Source: Cyanobacterium sp. uoEpiScrs1 (lineage in GTDB: Bacteria > Cyanobacteriota > Cyanobacteriia > Cyanobacteriales > Microcystaceae). Taken from it: a stretch of 64,000 bases of DNA. The position numbers and the translations under genes are program-made. Location of the stretch: assembly GCF_947331815.1 (NCBI RefSeq), contig NZ_OX373462.1, positions 669,376 to 733,375 of the forward strand, in the 5' to 3' direction. The notes under the pieces were generated by a model that was given only the letters and a program-made list of their open reading frames with translations, did not search any database and was not told the origin of the DNA. Positions 38,294 to 49,308 of this stretch are shown piece by piece. The number at the start of each line of letters is the position of its first letter. The stretch's first letter is position 1.

Positions 38294-41116
38294 ATGGTTG
38301 ACAATAATGCCCTTCCTCCCCAAAATATTGAAGCAGAAGAGTCTATTTTGGGCGGTATTTTACTGGATCGAGATGCAATGGGACGAGTAGTAGATTTAAT
38401 TACCCCAAATGCTTTTTATGTCCCAGTTCATAAGGAGATTTATGAAGCAGCGCTAAAACTTTATGCCCAAGGGAAACCCGTTGATTTATTAACAATAAAA
38501 ACTGTCTTAGAAGATTATCAACTCCTTGAAAAAGTAGGTGGTATTGATAAATTAATGCAGTTATTAGACCGCACAGTTTCGGCGGTCAACATTGATCGTT
38601 ATGGCGTATTAATAATGGAAAAGTACTTACGCCGTCAGTTAATTTCATCCGGTCATGAAATAGTAGAGCTAGGATTTGAAACCACTAAGGAATTAGACCA
38701 AATTTTAGATGAATCAGAAAAGAAGATTTTTAGGCTAACTCAAAAGCGCCCTCAGGAAGGATTGATTCCCATTGCTGATACTTTGGTTCAAACTTATAGT
38801 GAGTTAGAAAAACGTCATCAAAAAACATCTTTACCTGGAATTCAAACAGATTTTTATGATTTAGATGCTATGACAGGAGGGTTACAGCGTTCTGATTTAA
38901 TTATCATTGCTGGGCGACCTTCTATGGGAAAATGTTTAGCAGCTAATTCAGAAATCGTTTTAGCTGACGGCAGTTTAGCGACAATAGAAGAAATTTATCA
39001 TCGTCGTCAGGGTCAGTTATTGACATTACATCAAGATTGGAAATTTAGGATAACTAATCCTTCTGATTTTATAGATGATGGTATCAAACCAGTGTTTAAA
39101 GTAACTACTAAACTAGGACGTTATATTGAGACAACCCTAACTCACCCTTATTTAACTATTAAAGGATGGCAGCAACTCTCACAACTAAAACCAGGCGACA
39201 AAATTGCTATTCCTCGTAAAATTGATATTTTTGGAACTAGAATACTTCCCAAACATCAAGTTAAAACATTGGCCTACTTAATAGGTGGCGGTTGTTTGAC
39301 CCAAAATTATCCTTTATTCACAAATAATAATCCTTGGCTACAAAAAGATTTCATTCAATCTGTAACTAACTTTAAAGGAGTAAAAGTCAAGCGTCAAATT
39401 TCACGACTAACGAAGAAACAAAGTTTTTTTATAGTAGATAATTTAGGATTAATTAGGAGTAATCGTACAATCTCTACCGGTTTTTTAAAAAAAATAATTA
39501 GATCTAATAAATTTTCTTATCAAAAACTAGTTCACTTATTAAATGTCAATTATTCCTTTATCCAGAATTGTAAGCAAGGAAAATGTGTCTCAAATCAACA
39601 AACTTTTGAGCAATTACATCGAGTTTTACCAGTTGATTCTAAGAAACTTGTTTGTTATGAAACAGCTATTATTGGCAATAATGATAACAATTCATTAAAA
39701 ATATGGTTACAAGAATTAGGTTTATGGGGTAGAGATTCTTACAATAAAATTATCCCATCAATTATTTTTGAGTTACAGCCCCAATTGTTGAGTTTGTTTC
39801 TCAATCGCTTGTTTGCCACTAGTGGACTAATTTTTATCCATAAAAATGGGCAAATTCAATTAATGTATTGTTCAGTGAGTCTCAGTCTAATTCGTCAAAT
39901 CCAACATTTATTACTAAGATTTGGTATAATTTCTAGCCTAAAAAAACAACCTTTAAAACATAATATTTATAATAAAATAATCTGGGAAATTGATATTAAT
40001 GATGCTCAATCGATTAAGATATTTTTTGAAAAAATAAGAATTTTTGGAAATGAAAAATTAATTGACTTAGATAAAAAGACTTTATTAAAACAACAATTTA
40101 AAATTAATTGTGACCTAATCAAAAAAGAATTTTCGCAACAAATAGACTTTTCTGCAGAGAGTAGGTTCTGGACGGGTATAAAAAAAAGGACAGAGATAAA
40201 AAATTATGATGACTTATATTTGTGTAAACAAGTACTCTCACGAAATAAAACCTTAAGATCAGCCATTTCTTCAGGTGATTTATCCTTAAATCCACTGATG
40301 ACCAGTGAGGTTTATTGGGATGAAATTTCCTTGATTGAATACGTTGGAGAACGACAAGTCTATGATTTAACTATTCCTGAAACTCATAATTTTATTGCTA
40401 ATGACATCTGTGTACACAATACAGCTTTCGGCTTAGCAATGGCTGCCAATATTGCTAAAAATAGTAAGTTACCTATAGCTATTTTTAGCTTGGAAATGTC
40501 AAAAGAACAACTTTCCTTAAGATTATTGGCTGCAGAGTCTAAAATTGAAGGAAATCGTCTAAGGACGGGGAGATTTGTTCAAAATGAATATGAACAGTTG
40601 AGTTTAGCATTAGGAAACTTGTCGGAAATGCCCATTTATATTGATGACGCTGCTAACATAACTGTAATGCAAATTCGTTCTCAGATAAGGCGTTTAAAGG
40701 CAGAACAAAAGGGAGATTTAGGGTTAGTTTTAATTGATTATTTACAATTAATGGAAGGGGGGGGAAGTGAAAATAGAACTCAAGAATTGTCCAAAATAAC
40801 CCGTTCTTTAAAAGGGTTAGCTCGTGAAGTAAATGTTCCTGTAGTTGCTTTATCCCAATTGAGTCGCGCTGTTGAAACAAGAAATAATAAACGTCCTATG
40901 ATGTCAGATCTAAGAGAAAGTGGGGCAATTGAACAGGATGCTGATCTAATTATGATGTTATATCGTGATGAATATTATAATACTGACACTGTAGACCGGG
41001 GAATTGCAGAGATAATTATTACAAAACACCGAAATGGACCAACTGGTCCTATTAAACTTTTGTTTCAACCAGAATTTACGCAATTTCTTAATATGCAAAA
41101 CGATTATAACCGTTAA
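38294..41116 (+). CDS. dnaB: Replicative DNA helicase DnaB with intein
   Basis: The hexameric helicase that unwinds DNA at the replication fork. The 940-residue precursor consists of an N-extein (1-213), an intein (214-709) and a C-extein (710-940); the spliced protein would be 444 residues, normal for DnaB. The N-terminal domain begins LPPQNIEAEESILGGILLD. The Walker A motif GRPSMGK-T is interrupted between Lys213 and Thr710. The C-extein carries IFSLEMSKEQL, the Walker B LVLIDYLQLM, and the conserved SDLRESGAIEQDADLI and KHRNGPTGPIKL. Activity therefore depends on protein splicing. The gene is isolated, with 1.5 kb of empty DNA upstream. A second cyanobacterial intein site (RESG/IEQDAD) is uninterrupted here. 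Confidence 0.97.
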   Translation: MVDNNALPPQNIEAEESILGGILLDRDAMGRVVDLITPNAFYVPVHKEIYEAALKLYAQGKPVDLLTIKTVLEDYQLLEKVGGIDKLMQLLDRTVSAVNIDRYGVLIMEKYLRRQLISSGHEIVELGFETTKELDQILDESEKKIFRLTQKRPQEGLIPIADTLVQTYSELEKRHQKTSLPGIQTDFYDLDAMTGGLQRSDLIIIAGRPSMGKCLAANSEIVLADGSLATIEEIYHRRQGQLLTLHQDWKFRITNPSDFIDDGIKPVFKVTTKLGRYIETTLTHPYLTIKGWQQLSQLKPGDKIAIPRKIDIFGTRILPKHQVKTLAYLIGGGCLTQNYPLFTNNNPWLQKDFIQSVTNFKGVKVKRQISRLTKKQSFFIVDNLGLIRSNRTISTGFLKKIIRSNKFSYQKLVHLLNVNYSFIQNCKQGKCVSNQQTFEQLHRVLPVDSKKLVCYETAIIGNNDNNSLKIWLQELGLWGRDSYNKIIPSIIFELQPQLLSLFLNRLFATSGLIFIHKNGQIQLMYCSVSLSLIRQIQHLLLRFGIISSLKKQPLKHNIYNKIIWEIDINDAQSIKIFFEKIRIFGNEKLIDLDKKTLLKQQFKINCDLIKKEFSQQIDFSAESRFWTGIKKRTEIKNYDDLYLCKQVLSRNKTLRSAISSGDLSLNPLMTSEVYWDEISLIEYVGERQVYDLTIPETHNFIANDICVHNTAFGLAMAANIAKNSKLPIAIFSLEMSKEQLSLRLLAAESKIEGNRLRTGRFVQNEYEQLSLALGNLSEMPIYIDDAANITVMQIRSQIRRLKAEQKGDLGLVLIDYLQLMEGGGSENRTQELSKITRSLKGLAREVNVPVVALSQLSRAVETRNNKRPMMSDLRESGAIEQDADLIMMLYRDEYYNTDTVDRGIAEIIITKHRNGPTGPIKLLFQPEFTQFLNMQNDYNR
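38933..40420 (+). mobile_element. DnaB intein at the P-loop, with degenerate LAGLIDADG endonuclease
   Basis: A 496-residue in-frame intein inserted in the ATP-binding P-loop. The splicing parts look complete: Cys1 (precursor C214) in CLAANSEIVL, block B TLTHPYLT with the catalytic His284, block F/G IPETHNFIANDICVHN ending in His-Asn, and Thr710 as the +1 residue. The centre is a homing endonuclease domain of LAGLIDADG type, but both catalytic acids seem lost: LAYLIGGGCL has Gly where LAYLIGDGCL is expected, and LFATSGLIF has Ser in the second motif. Inteins are mobile elements that self-splice; this one would be splicing-active but immobile. The splice junctions are inferred from conserved residues and extein continuity. 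Confidence 0.92.
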
Positions 41117-41974
41117 TATTGTACTGCTAAAAGAGGTTAGGGACGTTTGCAGATAAGATAAAAGGTAATAAAGTACTAAAGTAAGTATTATTAGCTATGC
41201 TGATATTCTATAGCTGTATATTTACTTCAAAAAGTTGTTAAAGTATGACTAAGAAGATACAGTAGGAAGGGTGTTTGTTATTTATTTAAACTTAGTCATA
41301 ATACTTCTAATTTATGATTAGAAATAATTCAATTATGTATAGACAAGAGTAATATAGTAAATAGCAAATCAAATTATAAGTTTTTGTTTAGTAAAATAAT
41401 GCTAAATTTAGAATAAATAGTATTTGGTTACTGTATCGCAACATTGCTAATTTAAATATAAGTTGTTCGTAATAAAACTATATTAATTACCTAAATACTA
41501 ATTATAAAAATCTAAACAATATTTAGCTATTGATTTTTTGTAATAGTTACGATAGCCTTTGATAAAGTGTAGTTACCATTAACTAACATATAATATGCGC
41601 AATACGAATGATCATTGTAACTCATTTTGGCAGATATACTAGCAGAAGGGACTGTCTAGATTTTCCTTTAATGATGTAAAGTCTTCCGCCTTTTAGATGA
41701 GAGGAGAAATACCGATATCGTGAATTATTACTGTCTATTCTTGAGCAGCCGAATTAAGTAAAATATTTTTCAGAGGGTAATCTGTTAATAGACAATATTT
41801 TGTCCTATAGAGCGATAAATCTTCCCGTCCAATAGTTGACAGCACCATAAACAGGGACAAATTGTCCTTTTCCTATCTATTTTAATGTGCAATTATGGAA
41901 GAGTAATAGCTTATGATTTTGATCGAACATAAGCTATTACTACCTTTTAATTTTGACTTGTTTAATCCATAATC
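41117..41974. other. Gene-free stretch after dnaB
   Basis: About 860 bases. The part 41640-41880 is less AT-rich and has short open frames on the minus strand (for example one containing FVPVYGAVNYWTGRFIAL), which could be a decayed gene but are too fragmentary to call. A 14-bp hairpin lies at 41902-41941. Confidence 0.45.
41902..41941 (+). terminator. 14-bp stem-loop
   Basis: Arms 41902-41915 and 41928-41941 are perfectly complementary with a 12-nt loop; TTTTAATTTTG follows shortly. It lies between dnaB (785 bases upstream) and the small membrane protein, so it may end a lost gene or a long dnaB transcript. Confidence 0.5.
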
Positions 41975-42136
41975 ATGATATTTTTTCGCCAGTATATCGC
42001 TCCGCTTCTTATTCTACTGATATTTTTAGTTGCCCTAGTGTCTGTAAGCATTCGTGCATTTTTACCTTCGGATATGGCTACCCCTGCTCCCGTTGGTAAT
42101 CTAGGATTTCTCATCGAAATACTTGATTTGAAATGA
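41975..42136 (+). CDS. Small single-pass membrane protein (53 residues)
   Basis: A short gene encoding a protein with one N-terminal membrane helix (YIAPLLILLIFLVALVSVSI), preceded by an Arg, and a short soluble tail with the segment LPSDMATPAPVG. Small cyanobacterial proteins with such an arrangement and an MA-PAP-like tail are familiar to me as conserved hypotheticals, but I cannot name the family. The stretch has clearly higher GC and normal codon use compared with the flanks. A perfect 16-bp terminator follows 82 bases downstream, supporting a real transcription unit. The function is unknown; the likely location is the cytoplasmic or thylakoid membrane. Confidence 0.6.
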   Translation: MIFFRQYIAPLLILLIFLVALVSVSIRAFLPSDMATPAPVGNLGFLIEILDLK

Positions 42137-43061
42137 ATTTTCTTGATTTAGTTATCTACTGACTATTAATCAACAATAGGTTCTCTTAAGAAGGGAGAAT
42201 TATTCGTCTATGTATGTAACTTCCCAGAAGTGATCTAAAAATCACTTCTGGGAAGTATTTATACTCCAAAATTATCTTATAGTGGGTCCGAGTGAATAAT
42301 CAAAAATAAACTTTGGAACTCTATTGTCTGAACACAGATAGAAAGTTTAGTCAATAAGATGGGTTACACCATAGACAAATATCCTGAGATTAGGTGTAAT
42401 CTAACTTTTATTGTCATGGATTGATAGGAGTATTCATTTAATGAGTGTAATATTTAAGCATTGTTTCTATTTTTTTAGACTAGCTCCGTTGCTTTTGAGC
42501 ATGTCCTTAAATATTTATATTGACAATATCTTTGACAATTTTTTGATTTTTAGCTATATGTTCTTTTTAAAAAAGAGTTCAGATTTTCTTTGAACTTCTT
42601 TTTTTGAGTACATTTTAGCTAAATAAGCTTAATTTCAAAATAGAATTTTTCTCTAGTAAAAGTAAGTATCTGATAGTTAATTTGTTATTTTTACTAAGTT
42701 ATCTGATAACTAAATAAATTACAGTAGATTAATTTGCTGTTAAGTCTATTATTTGATAAATTTAACTATTGTTGTTTAACTTAAAATTCAATTATAGTCA
42801 ATAATATATTATTCTAAATTTAGAATTTATTGGTAAAATTTAGTTTTGTATTTGATGCTATAGGCATTTAATAAGTTAAATGCAAACCTTGAGTGTCATA
42901 TAACCTAATTTATAAACAAAATCTGCTATAATTTTGTCTAGATAATTAAGTAATAGTTCTTGATAAGGTTATTATGGACGATCTAAACATTTTTAATTTT
43001 TATATGACAGACTTAGTAAAGAATTCTATTTCTTTAGAAATTGTCTAAGTTTTGTGATCTA
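42137..43061. other. Gene-free stretch with one terminator
   Basis: About 925 bases between the small membrane protein and the permease gene. Apart from the hairpin at 42219-42256 it has no recognisable content. A 60-codon frame at 42411-42593 has the composition expected of random AT-rich DNA. Confidence 0.55.
42219..42256 (+). terminator. Perfect 16-bp terminator after the small membrane protein
   Basis: Arms 42219-42234 and 42241-42256 are perfectly complementary with a 6-nt loop; the 3' side continues ATTTAT. It fits a terminator of the 53-residue gene. Confidence 0.7.
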
Positions 43062-44279
43062 TTAGGAGCTTCTTAAAGCAACAATAGGATCAAGTTTAGC
43101 TGCCCGTTGTGCTGGAATTACACCAAAGATTAAACCAATCCCTCCAGAAATGCCTAAAGACAGAAAAATAGTTTCAGAAACAATAACAGGAGATAAGGGA
43201 AATATCACGCCAACTAGCGTTAAAATACTAATGCCTAATATAATCCCAATAACTCCTCCAGAAATAGCAATAATAACCGCTTCAATCAAAAACTGAACTA
43301 AAATATCTTCTTGAGTTGCACCCAATGCTTTTCGGAGTCCGATTTCCGGAGTGCGTTCAGTTACAGAAACTAACATGATATTCATCACGCCAATACCACC
43401 AACGATTAAGGAAATACTTGCAATTCCTACTAACATAATCGTTAATCCTGAAGTGATGACTTTCACAATAGACATTATCTGTTTAGAAGTTAGAACCCTA
43501 AAATCATCTTCGGTCGTAATTTTATGCCTCAGACGTAGTAAATTTTCGATTTGAAATTTAGCGGCGCGAACAGTATCTGTATTCTTTGCCTCTATATGAA
43601 TTACACTTAGAGTTATTCCATAAGGAGATGTTTGCCCGACAATTTGACTAGCCATAGTTGTCAGAGGAATTATAATACTTTCATCTTGATTAGTCCCCAA
43701 AAAAGAACCTTTGGGTTCCATTACTCCGACAATTTCAAAACTGATATTATTAATTCTAATTTTCTCCCCAATAGGAGAGCGAAAAAGCGATAAATTATGA
43801 GCAATTTCTGAACCAATTACAGCTACTCGTTGATTACGCTTAAGATCAATTTGGTTAATAAACCGTCCTGTGGCCACGGAAAAGTCTCGTACGGAGGAGT
43901 ATTCGGAGTTCGTTCCAACTAGGGTTGCATTAGTGTTTTTCTTTCTATAAGAGATTAACTGACGTTGGTTAATTTCTGGAGCGATTGCCTTGATAGTAGA
44001 AACTTGAGAAGAAATTGCCTGTGCATCCTCTAAAACAAGTGTTTTAGGAACATTTAAAGTTGTTCTACGGCTTTTTTGATTACCTGGCATAACAAACAAA
44101 ATATTAGGACCTAAAAACTCTAATTGTTCGTTAGCAAGTTTTTGTGATCCCTGTCCTAAACCGATAGTAGCAATTACGGAAGCATTGCCTATAATAATTC
44201 CTAGCATAGTTAGACTAGTTCGTAATTTATTAGCAGCTAACATAGCGACTGAAATCTTAAATTTTTCTAAGATGTTCAT
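43062..44279 (-). CDS. MacB/FtsX-type ABC transporter permease
   Basis: Membrane subunit of an efflux ABC system of the MacB/DevC-like class. It transmits force to a periplasmic adaptor to extrude lipids, peptides or other compounds across the envelope. The N-terminal membrane helix follows ISVAMLAANKLRTSLTMLGI. Residues about 45-270 form a large periplasmic MacB core domain (TGRFINQIDLKRNQRVAVIG). The C-terminal FtsX domain has three helices with SVTERTPEIGLRKALGATQ, the coupling segment to the ATPase. At 405 residues it is complete, and it carries no fused ATPase domain. It follows the adaptor gene (44423) by 143 bases and is probably cotranscribed. The matching ATPase gene is not in the window. 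Confidence 0.88.
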   Translation of the reverse strand: MNILEKFKISVAMLAANKLRTSLTMLGIIIGNASVIATIGLGQGSQKLANEQLEFLGPNILFVMPGNQKSRRTTLNVPKTLVLEDAQAISSQVSTIKAIAPEINQRQLISYRKKNTNATLVGTNSEYSSVRDFSVATGRFINQIDLKRNQRVAVIGSEIAHNLSLFRSPIGEKIRINNISFEIVGVMEPKGSFLGTNQDESIIIPLTTMASQIVGQTSPYGITLSVIHIEAKNTDTVRAAKFQIENLLRLRHKITTEDDFRVLTSKQIMSIVKVITSGLTIMLVGIASISLIVGGIGVMNIMLVSVTERTPEIGLRKALGATQEDILVQFLIEAVIIAISGGVIGIILGISILTLVGVIFPLSPVIVSETIFLSLGISGGIGLIFGVIPAQRAAKLDPIVALRSS

Positions 44280-44422
44280 TTGAATGTAGTTAAATACTTA
44301 AGCTCGAGACAACACAATCCAATGTGTGGATAGATTAATTAATCTTAGAAAGATTGCTATTCTTTCGTTAACAACTGATAATTCCGTTGTGTACAATAGG
44401 CTGGTTATACTTAAAACTCAGG

Positions 44423-45871
44423 TTATGAAGATTGAGATTTCTTGTCATTCTTGTCAGAGGGAATATCAATAAAAACTCGATCTCCTGAATTTAACCCAGA
44501 AAGAATTTCGGTTTTTTCATCTAACACTATACCGATAGTAACAGGTTTGAATTCAGGGTCATTATCTTGATTAGGAACCATAACCCCGATTTTCCCTTCG
44601 TGTGTAACGATAGCTATGGTTGGCACTACTAGAGCATTACTAAGTTGTTTGCCTAAAAAAGTGACGTCTACATTCATTTTAGACTTGAGTTCATTTCGTC
44701 CTGTTACCAAACCGATAGTGACCTCAAAGGATGTGACGTTGCGATCAATAATTGCTTCTGGAGCAATACCAATAACTTTTCCTTGAAACATTTTATCGGG
44801 ATAAGCATCGGCAACTATTTTTACTGGTTGTCCTACTTCTAACATTCCTAAATCCATTTCTGGAACCTTAGCCACGACTTCTAACCCTCTGGCTAAGCCC
44901 AAGATAGAATTAGAAGTAGAGGGAGTAACAAATGCGCCAATATTGGCATATTTTTGGGTAATAATTCCATCAAAAGGAGCGCGAATAGCTGTATCTTGGA
45001 ATTGAATCATCCTTCTTTCTAATTCTGCCTTAGCGGCAGTGACAGAAGCTTCTAGGCGACTAGTTTCAGCTTGAGCTGTTCTCTTTCGTTCTTCAAAAGC
45101 GATTTTTGCTTCACTTACAGCGGCTTGAGAGCGGATGATATCTTGTTGTAACTGACTAATTTCCGGGTTAGCAGTGTTCTGGATTTGTTCGAGTCGTTGA
45201 GTAATTTCAAGTAAATTTGCTTCGGCATTATGATATTCACTAATCACTTCATCAAAACTATCGTGGGTAATTGCCCCTGCTTTCATTAATTCTTCATTGC
45301 GCTTGACACGCGAGGCCGCCAATTGAGTGCGAGAACGAGCAGCCAAGATTTGTGCCTTAATTTGTTCAATATCTTTTGGGATTCTCTGTTGAGCTTTTGC
45401 TAGACTTGCTTGAGTTTCTTCAAGTTGAGCTTCAGCCTGAATAAGTCTGGTTTGAGCTTGGTTGATTTCACTAGGGATGGTAATCTTAGCTGCTTCGAGT
45501 TCAGCGACCGCTTTTTGAAAATGTGCTTGAGCTTGTTTTCCTTGAGCTTGAACCTCTGTGTTTTCCATGACTGCGAGAACTTGCCCTTGTTTAACAGACA
45601 TTCCGGGTTTTACCAATAATTTTATTAGTCTTCCGGGATTTTTCGGACTAAGATTGACACTCTCAATAGGTTCTAGTGTTCCACTAGCCTCAATTTCTAC
45701 TGTCAAGGTTTCACGTTTGACCGAAACAGTTAAGTCCTTCAGTTCAACTTCGGCAGTCGGGGTTTCAACGATTTTATAGGTCACGCCACCGACCATGATA
45801 ATACCTCCAGCCATCAAGGCTAAAATCAAAGGGAGGGGACTGTTTAACTTACCAATTACAGGAACTTCCAT
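44423..45871 (-). CDS. Efflux periplasmic adaptor (HlyD/MacA family)
   Basis: Membrane-fusion protein linking the inner-membrane transporter to the outer membrane. The N-terminal helix LPLILALMAGGIIMVGGVTY anchors it. A biotinyl-lipoyl-like half follows (VKPGMSVKQGQVLAVMENTE), then a long alpha-helical hairpin of about 200 residues with heptad-like Ala, Gln and Glu content. The second lipoyl half and beta-barrel contain FDGIITQKYANIGAFV and VPEMDLGMLEVGQPVKI. The open frame reaches a TTG at 45988, but the ATG at 45871 (MEVPVIGKLNSPLP) gives the usual cyanobacterial start and 482 residues. It lies upstream of the permease gene on the same strand and forms an export system with it. Confidence 0.88.
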   Translation of the reverse strand: MEVPVIGKLNSPLPLILALMAGGIIMVGGVTYKIVETPTAEVELKDLTVSVKRETLTVEIEASGTLEPIESVNLSPKNPGRLIKLLVKPGMSVKQGQVLAVMENTEVQAQGKQAQAHFQKAVAELEAAKITIPSEINQAQTRLIQAEAQLEETQASLAKAQQRIPKDIEQIKAQILAARSRTQLAASRVKRNEELMKAGAITHDSFDEVISEYHNAEANLLEITQRLEQIQNTANPEISQLQQDIIRSQAAVSEAKIAFEERKRTAQAETSRLEASVTAAKAELERRMIQFQDTAIRAPFDGIITQKYANIGAFVTPSTSNSILGLARGLEVVAKVPEMDLGMLEVGQPVKIVADAYPDKMFQGKVIGIAPEAIIDRNVTSFEVTIGLVTGRNELKSKMNVDVTFLGKQLSNALVVPTIAIVTHEGKIGVMVPNQDNDPEFKPVTIGIVLDEKTEILSGLNSGDRVFIDIPSDKNDKKSQSS

Positions 45872-46061
45872 AGAAACTACTAGTAAAAAAAGAAACGAAA
45901 GGTCAAAAGTTGTCCCCACTATACTAACGTTTCTCCTCTTCTTACCCTCAACAACAGAATCAACTTTGCTCAAGAGACTTTTGAGCAATCAACCCTAAAA
46001 AACAGTTTTTAAATTACATTTTTAAAAAAGTTAAAAATTAATTGTGTTTTTGGAGACAAAG

Positions 46062-46093
46062 AAAGAGAGACATTCAAAAGAACATCTCTCTTT
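46062..46093 (-). terminator. Stem-loop after groEL
   Basis: Arms 46062-46070 and 46085-46093 pair over 9 bp with a 14-nt loop, 42 bases beyond the groEL stop on the minus strand. Confidence 0.5.
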
Positions 46094-46134
46094 AGAAAAT
46101 TATGCAAGATTGGTAGACTTGAGAGTTTAGAGTG

Positions 46135-47838
<1,704 letters not shown>

Positions 47839-48103
47839 GTTTTTTTCTTAGGTACTTTGGTGACTTTCGACACTAACAACTTCCCTGATTCAGAAAGTTT
47901 TAGGTGAGCTATGCTGCTGCGTTCAAGTGCAAAAGATAAAAGACACAGGTTGGGCAGCTTGTGTCAATTGTCTTGACCTTAATACGCAGTGCTTGACACT
48001 CAGAACTGATTTAGAGCTAAAAACCCAAATTCTCTAGTTTTAATTGAATAAGGTTATTCTGAGTGAATATTGTTCGGGACAGTTTGACCCTACTTATGTC
48101 AAT

Positions 48104-48130
48104 TTAGCACTCAATAGGGGTGAGTGCTAA
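48104..48130 (-). promoter_or_regulatory. CIRCE operator (HrcA site)
   Basis: The bases 48104-48130 are a perfect CIRCE element: TTAGCACTC, nine spacer bases, GAGTGCTAA. The heat-shock repressor HrcA binds it. It lies upstream of groEL on the minus strand and should make groEL heat-inducible. Confidence 0.95.
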
Positions 48131-48685
48131 CAATTCCATCATTGAAATAAGAATTGTCTAGATTTTATGATAACTGAGGGAGGGATTTCCTCACCTTTAC
48201 AGTAGAGATAACGGAACACGATGAGGAGATAGCAATAAGAGAAAAAAGATCTATTCTCTAAATATTCTTTAATAAACCTGTAGAATGTCGCTTACTTTCG
48301 TTAAGAGAATGCTCAATCCTTATCACATATTTCCAATTATATAGTAATGATTTTTGTGTTTAAATAATGAGTTTTTAAAAGCTTTATTGTCAATAAATTT
48401 ATGGTATTTTAATTATTAAATATAGTTAACAACTAAACACCCGCTATTACTTAGATATAATAATTTTTATACCTAAATAGCTTGGATAATTTTAACCTCA
48501 AAATCGAATAATTTAGTTAGGATTTAAACATAATTAGTCGCGGGAGATTTTATTGTATAGATTGTTTATTTTTTTTAGAAAAATATTTATTTCTAATAGT
48601 TAAATACAAGTAATTGTAAATGAATATTTAATCTATAGTTTTTATTATAAATTAAATAAGTAATTAATTTTTAACAGTAATTTAT

Positions 48686-48746
48686 ATAAGTTCTATTTTT
48701 AACAATAAACATATATGTAGTTATTGAAAATAGAACTTATTTTTTA
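48686..48746 (+). terminator. Orphan bulged terminator-like hairpin
   Basis: Outer arms from 48686 and to 48740 pair over 14 bp with further pairing beyond small bulges, and six T follow on the plus strand. Upstream on that strand there is only the groEL promoter region, so this may mark a lost gene or a small RNA. Confidence 0.45.
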
Positions 48747-49308
48747 AGGTAACTCAACTAGTTTTTAAATTTAAAATAGAGTATAAATTAGGGTTGGGGT
48801 ACCTTTTAGTTTGACTAACTGATTAATACTATCTGCTTGGATCATTGATAATCAACTATGGTTATGAAACTAATTAACTCTGGATAATAATTAGTATTAT
48901 GTATTTAATACAATAGTTATTTTTTAAACAAAAAAAATATTTACTAAACTTCTTAACTATATAAAGTTTAAAGTATTTAATATAATTTATATATTATCTT
49001 ACTAAATTCTTATAATATTAAATATAATTCATAGAATATTTTTAACTATATATATTAAAAACTGCTAATTATTGATTTTTTGTTTTTAAATTACATAATA
49101 TAATATTCACAGTAAAATTTTATTTTTATTAATCAAATAACATTTGCCAAAATATATATTAGACAAGCTAGTAAAGCTACTTTTAATTTATTGGTTGTAA
49201 ATTTTTAAATAGAAGATAATCAAATATTCAATAAGACTATTGTAATAAATACTAATTCATGACTAGAATAAAGCATGATTTATAAAAAAAGTTTGAATTA
49301 AACTAATT

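Larger units (their letters stand above)
47839..49308. other. 1.5-kb region with CIRCE and an orphan terminator
   Basis: The first 270 bases carry the groEL promoter region and CIRCE. The rest is very AT-rich with no gene; a bulged stem-loop with a T6 run at 48686-48745 reads on the plus strand though no plus-strand gene precedes it. The last bases lead into ruvC. Confidence 0.6.

Noticed and set aside
41745..41880. Minus-strand fragments such as FVPVYGAVNYWTGRFIAL that read protein-like
   Set aside because: Three frames are open for about 20 codons each, so no single reading can be preferred; too short to call a pseudogene.
42411..42593. 60-codon hydrophobic plus-strand frame
   Set aside because: The composition (Phe, Leu, Ile, Ser) is that of random AT-rich translation; no SD and no recognisable domain.
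45872..45988. N-terminal extension of the efflux adaptor from a TTG codon
   Set aside because: The extension does not resemble the family; the ATG at 45871 gives the usual start right before the membrane anchor.
48071..48090. Possible K-box (light-responsive groESL element) near CIRCE
   Set aside because: Only the GTTCGG half matches; the remaining positions do not fit the consensus.
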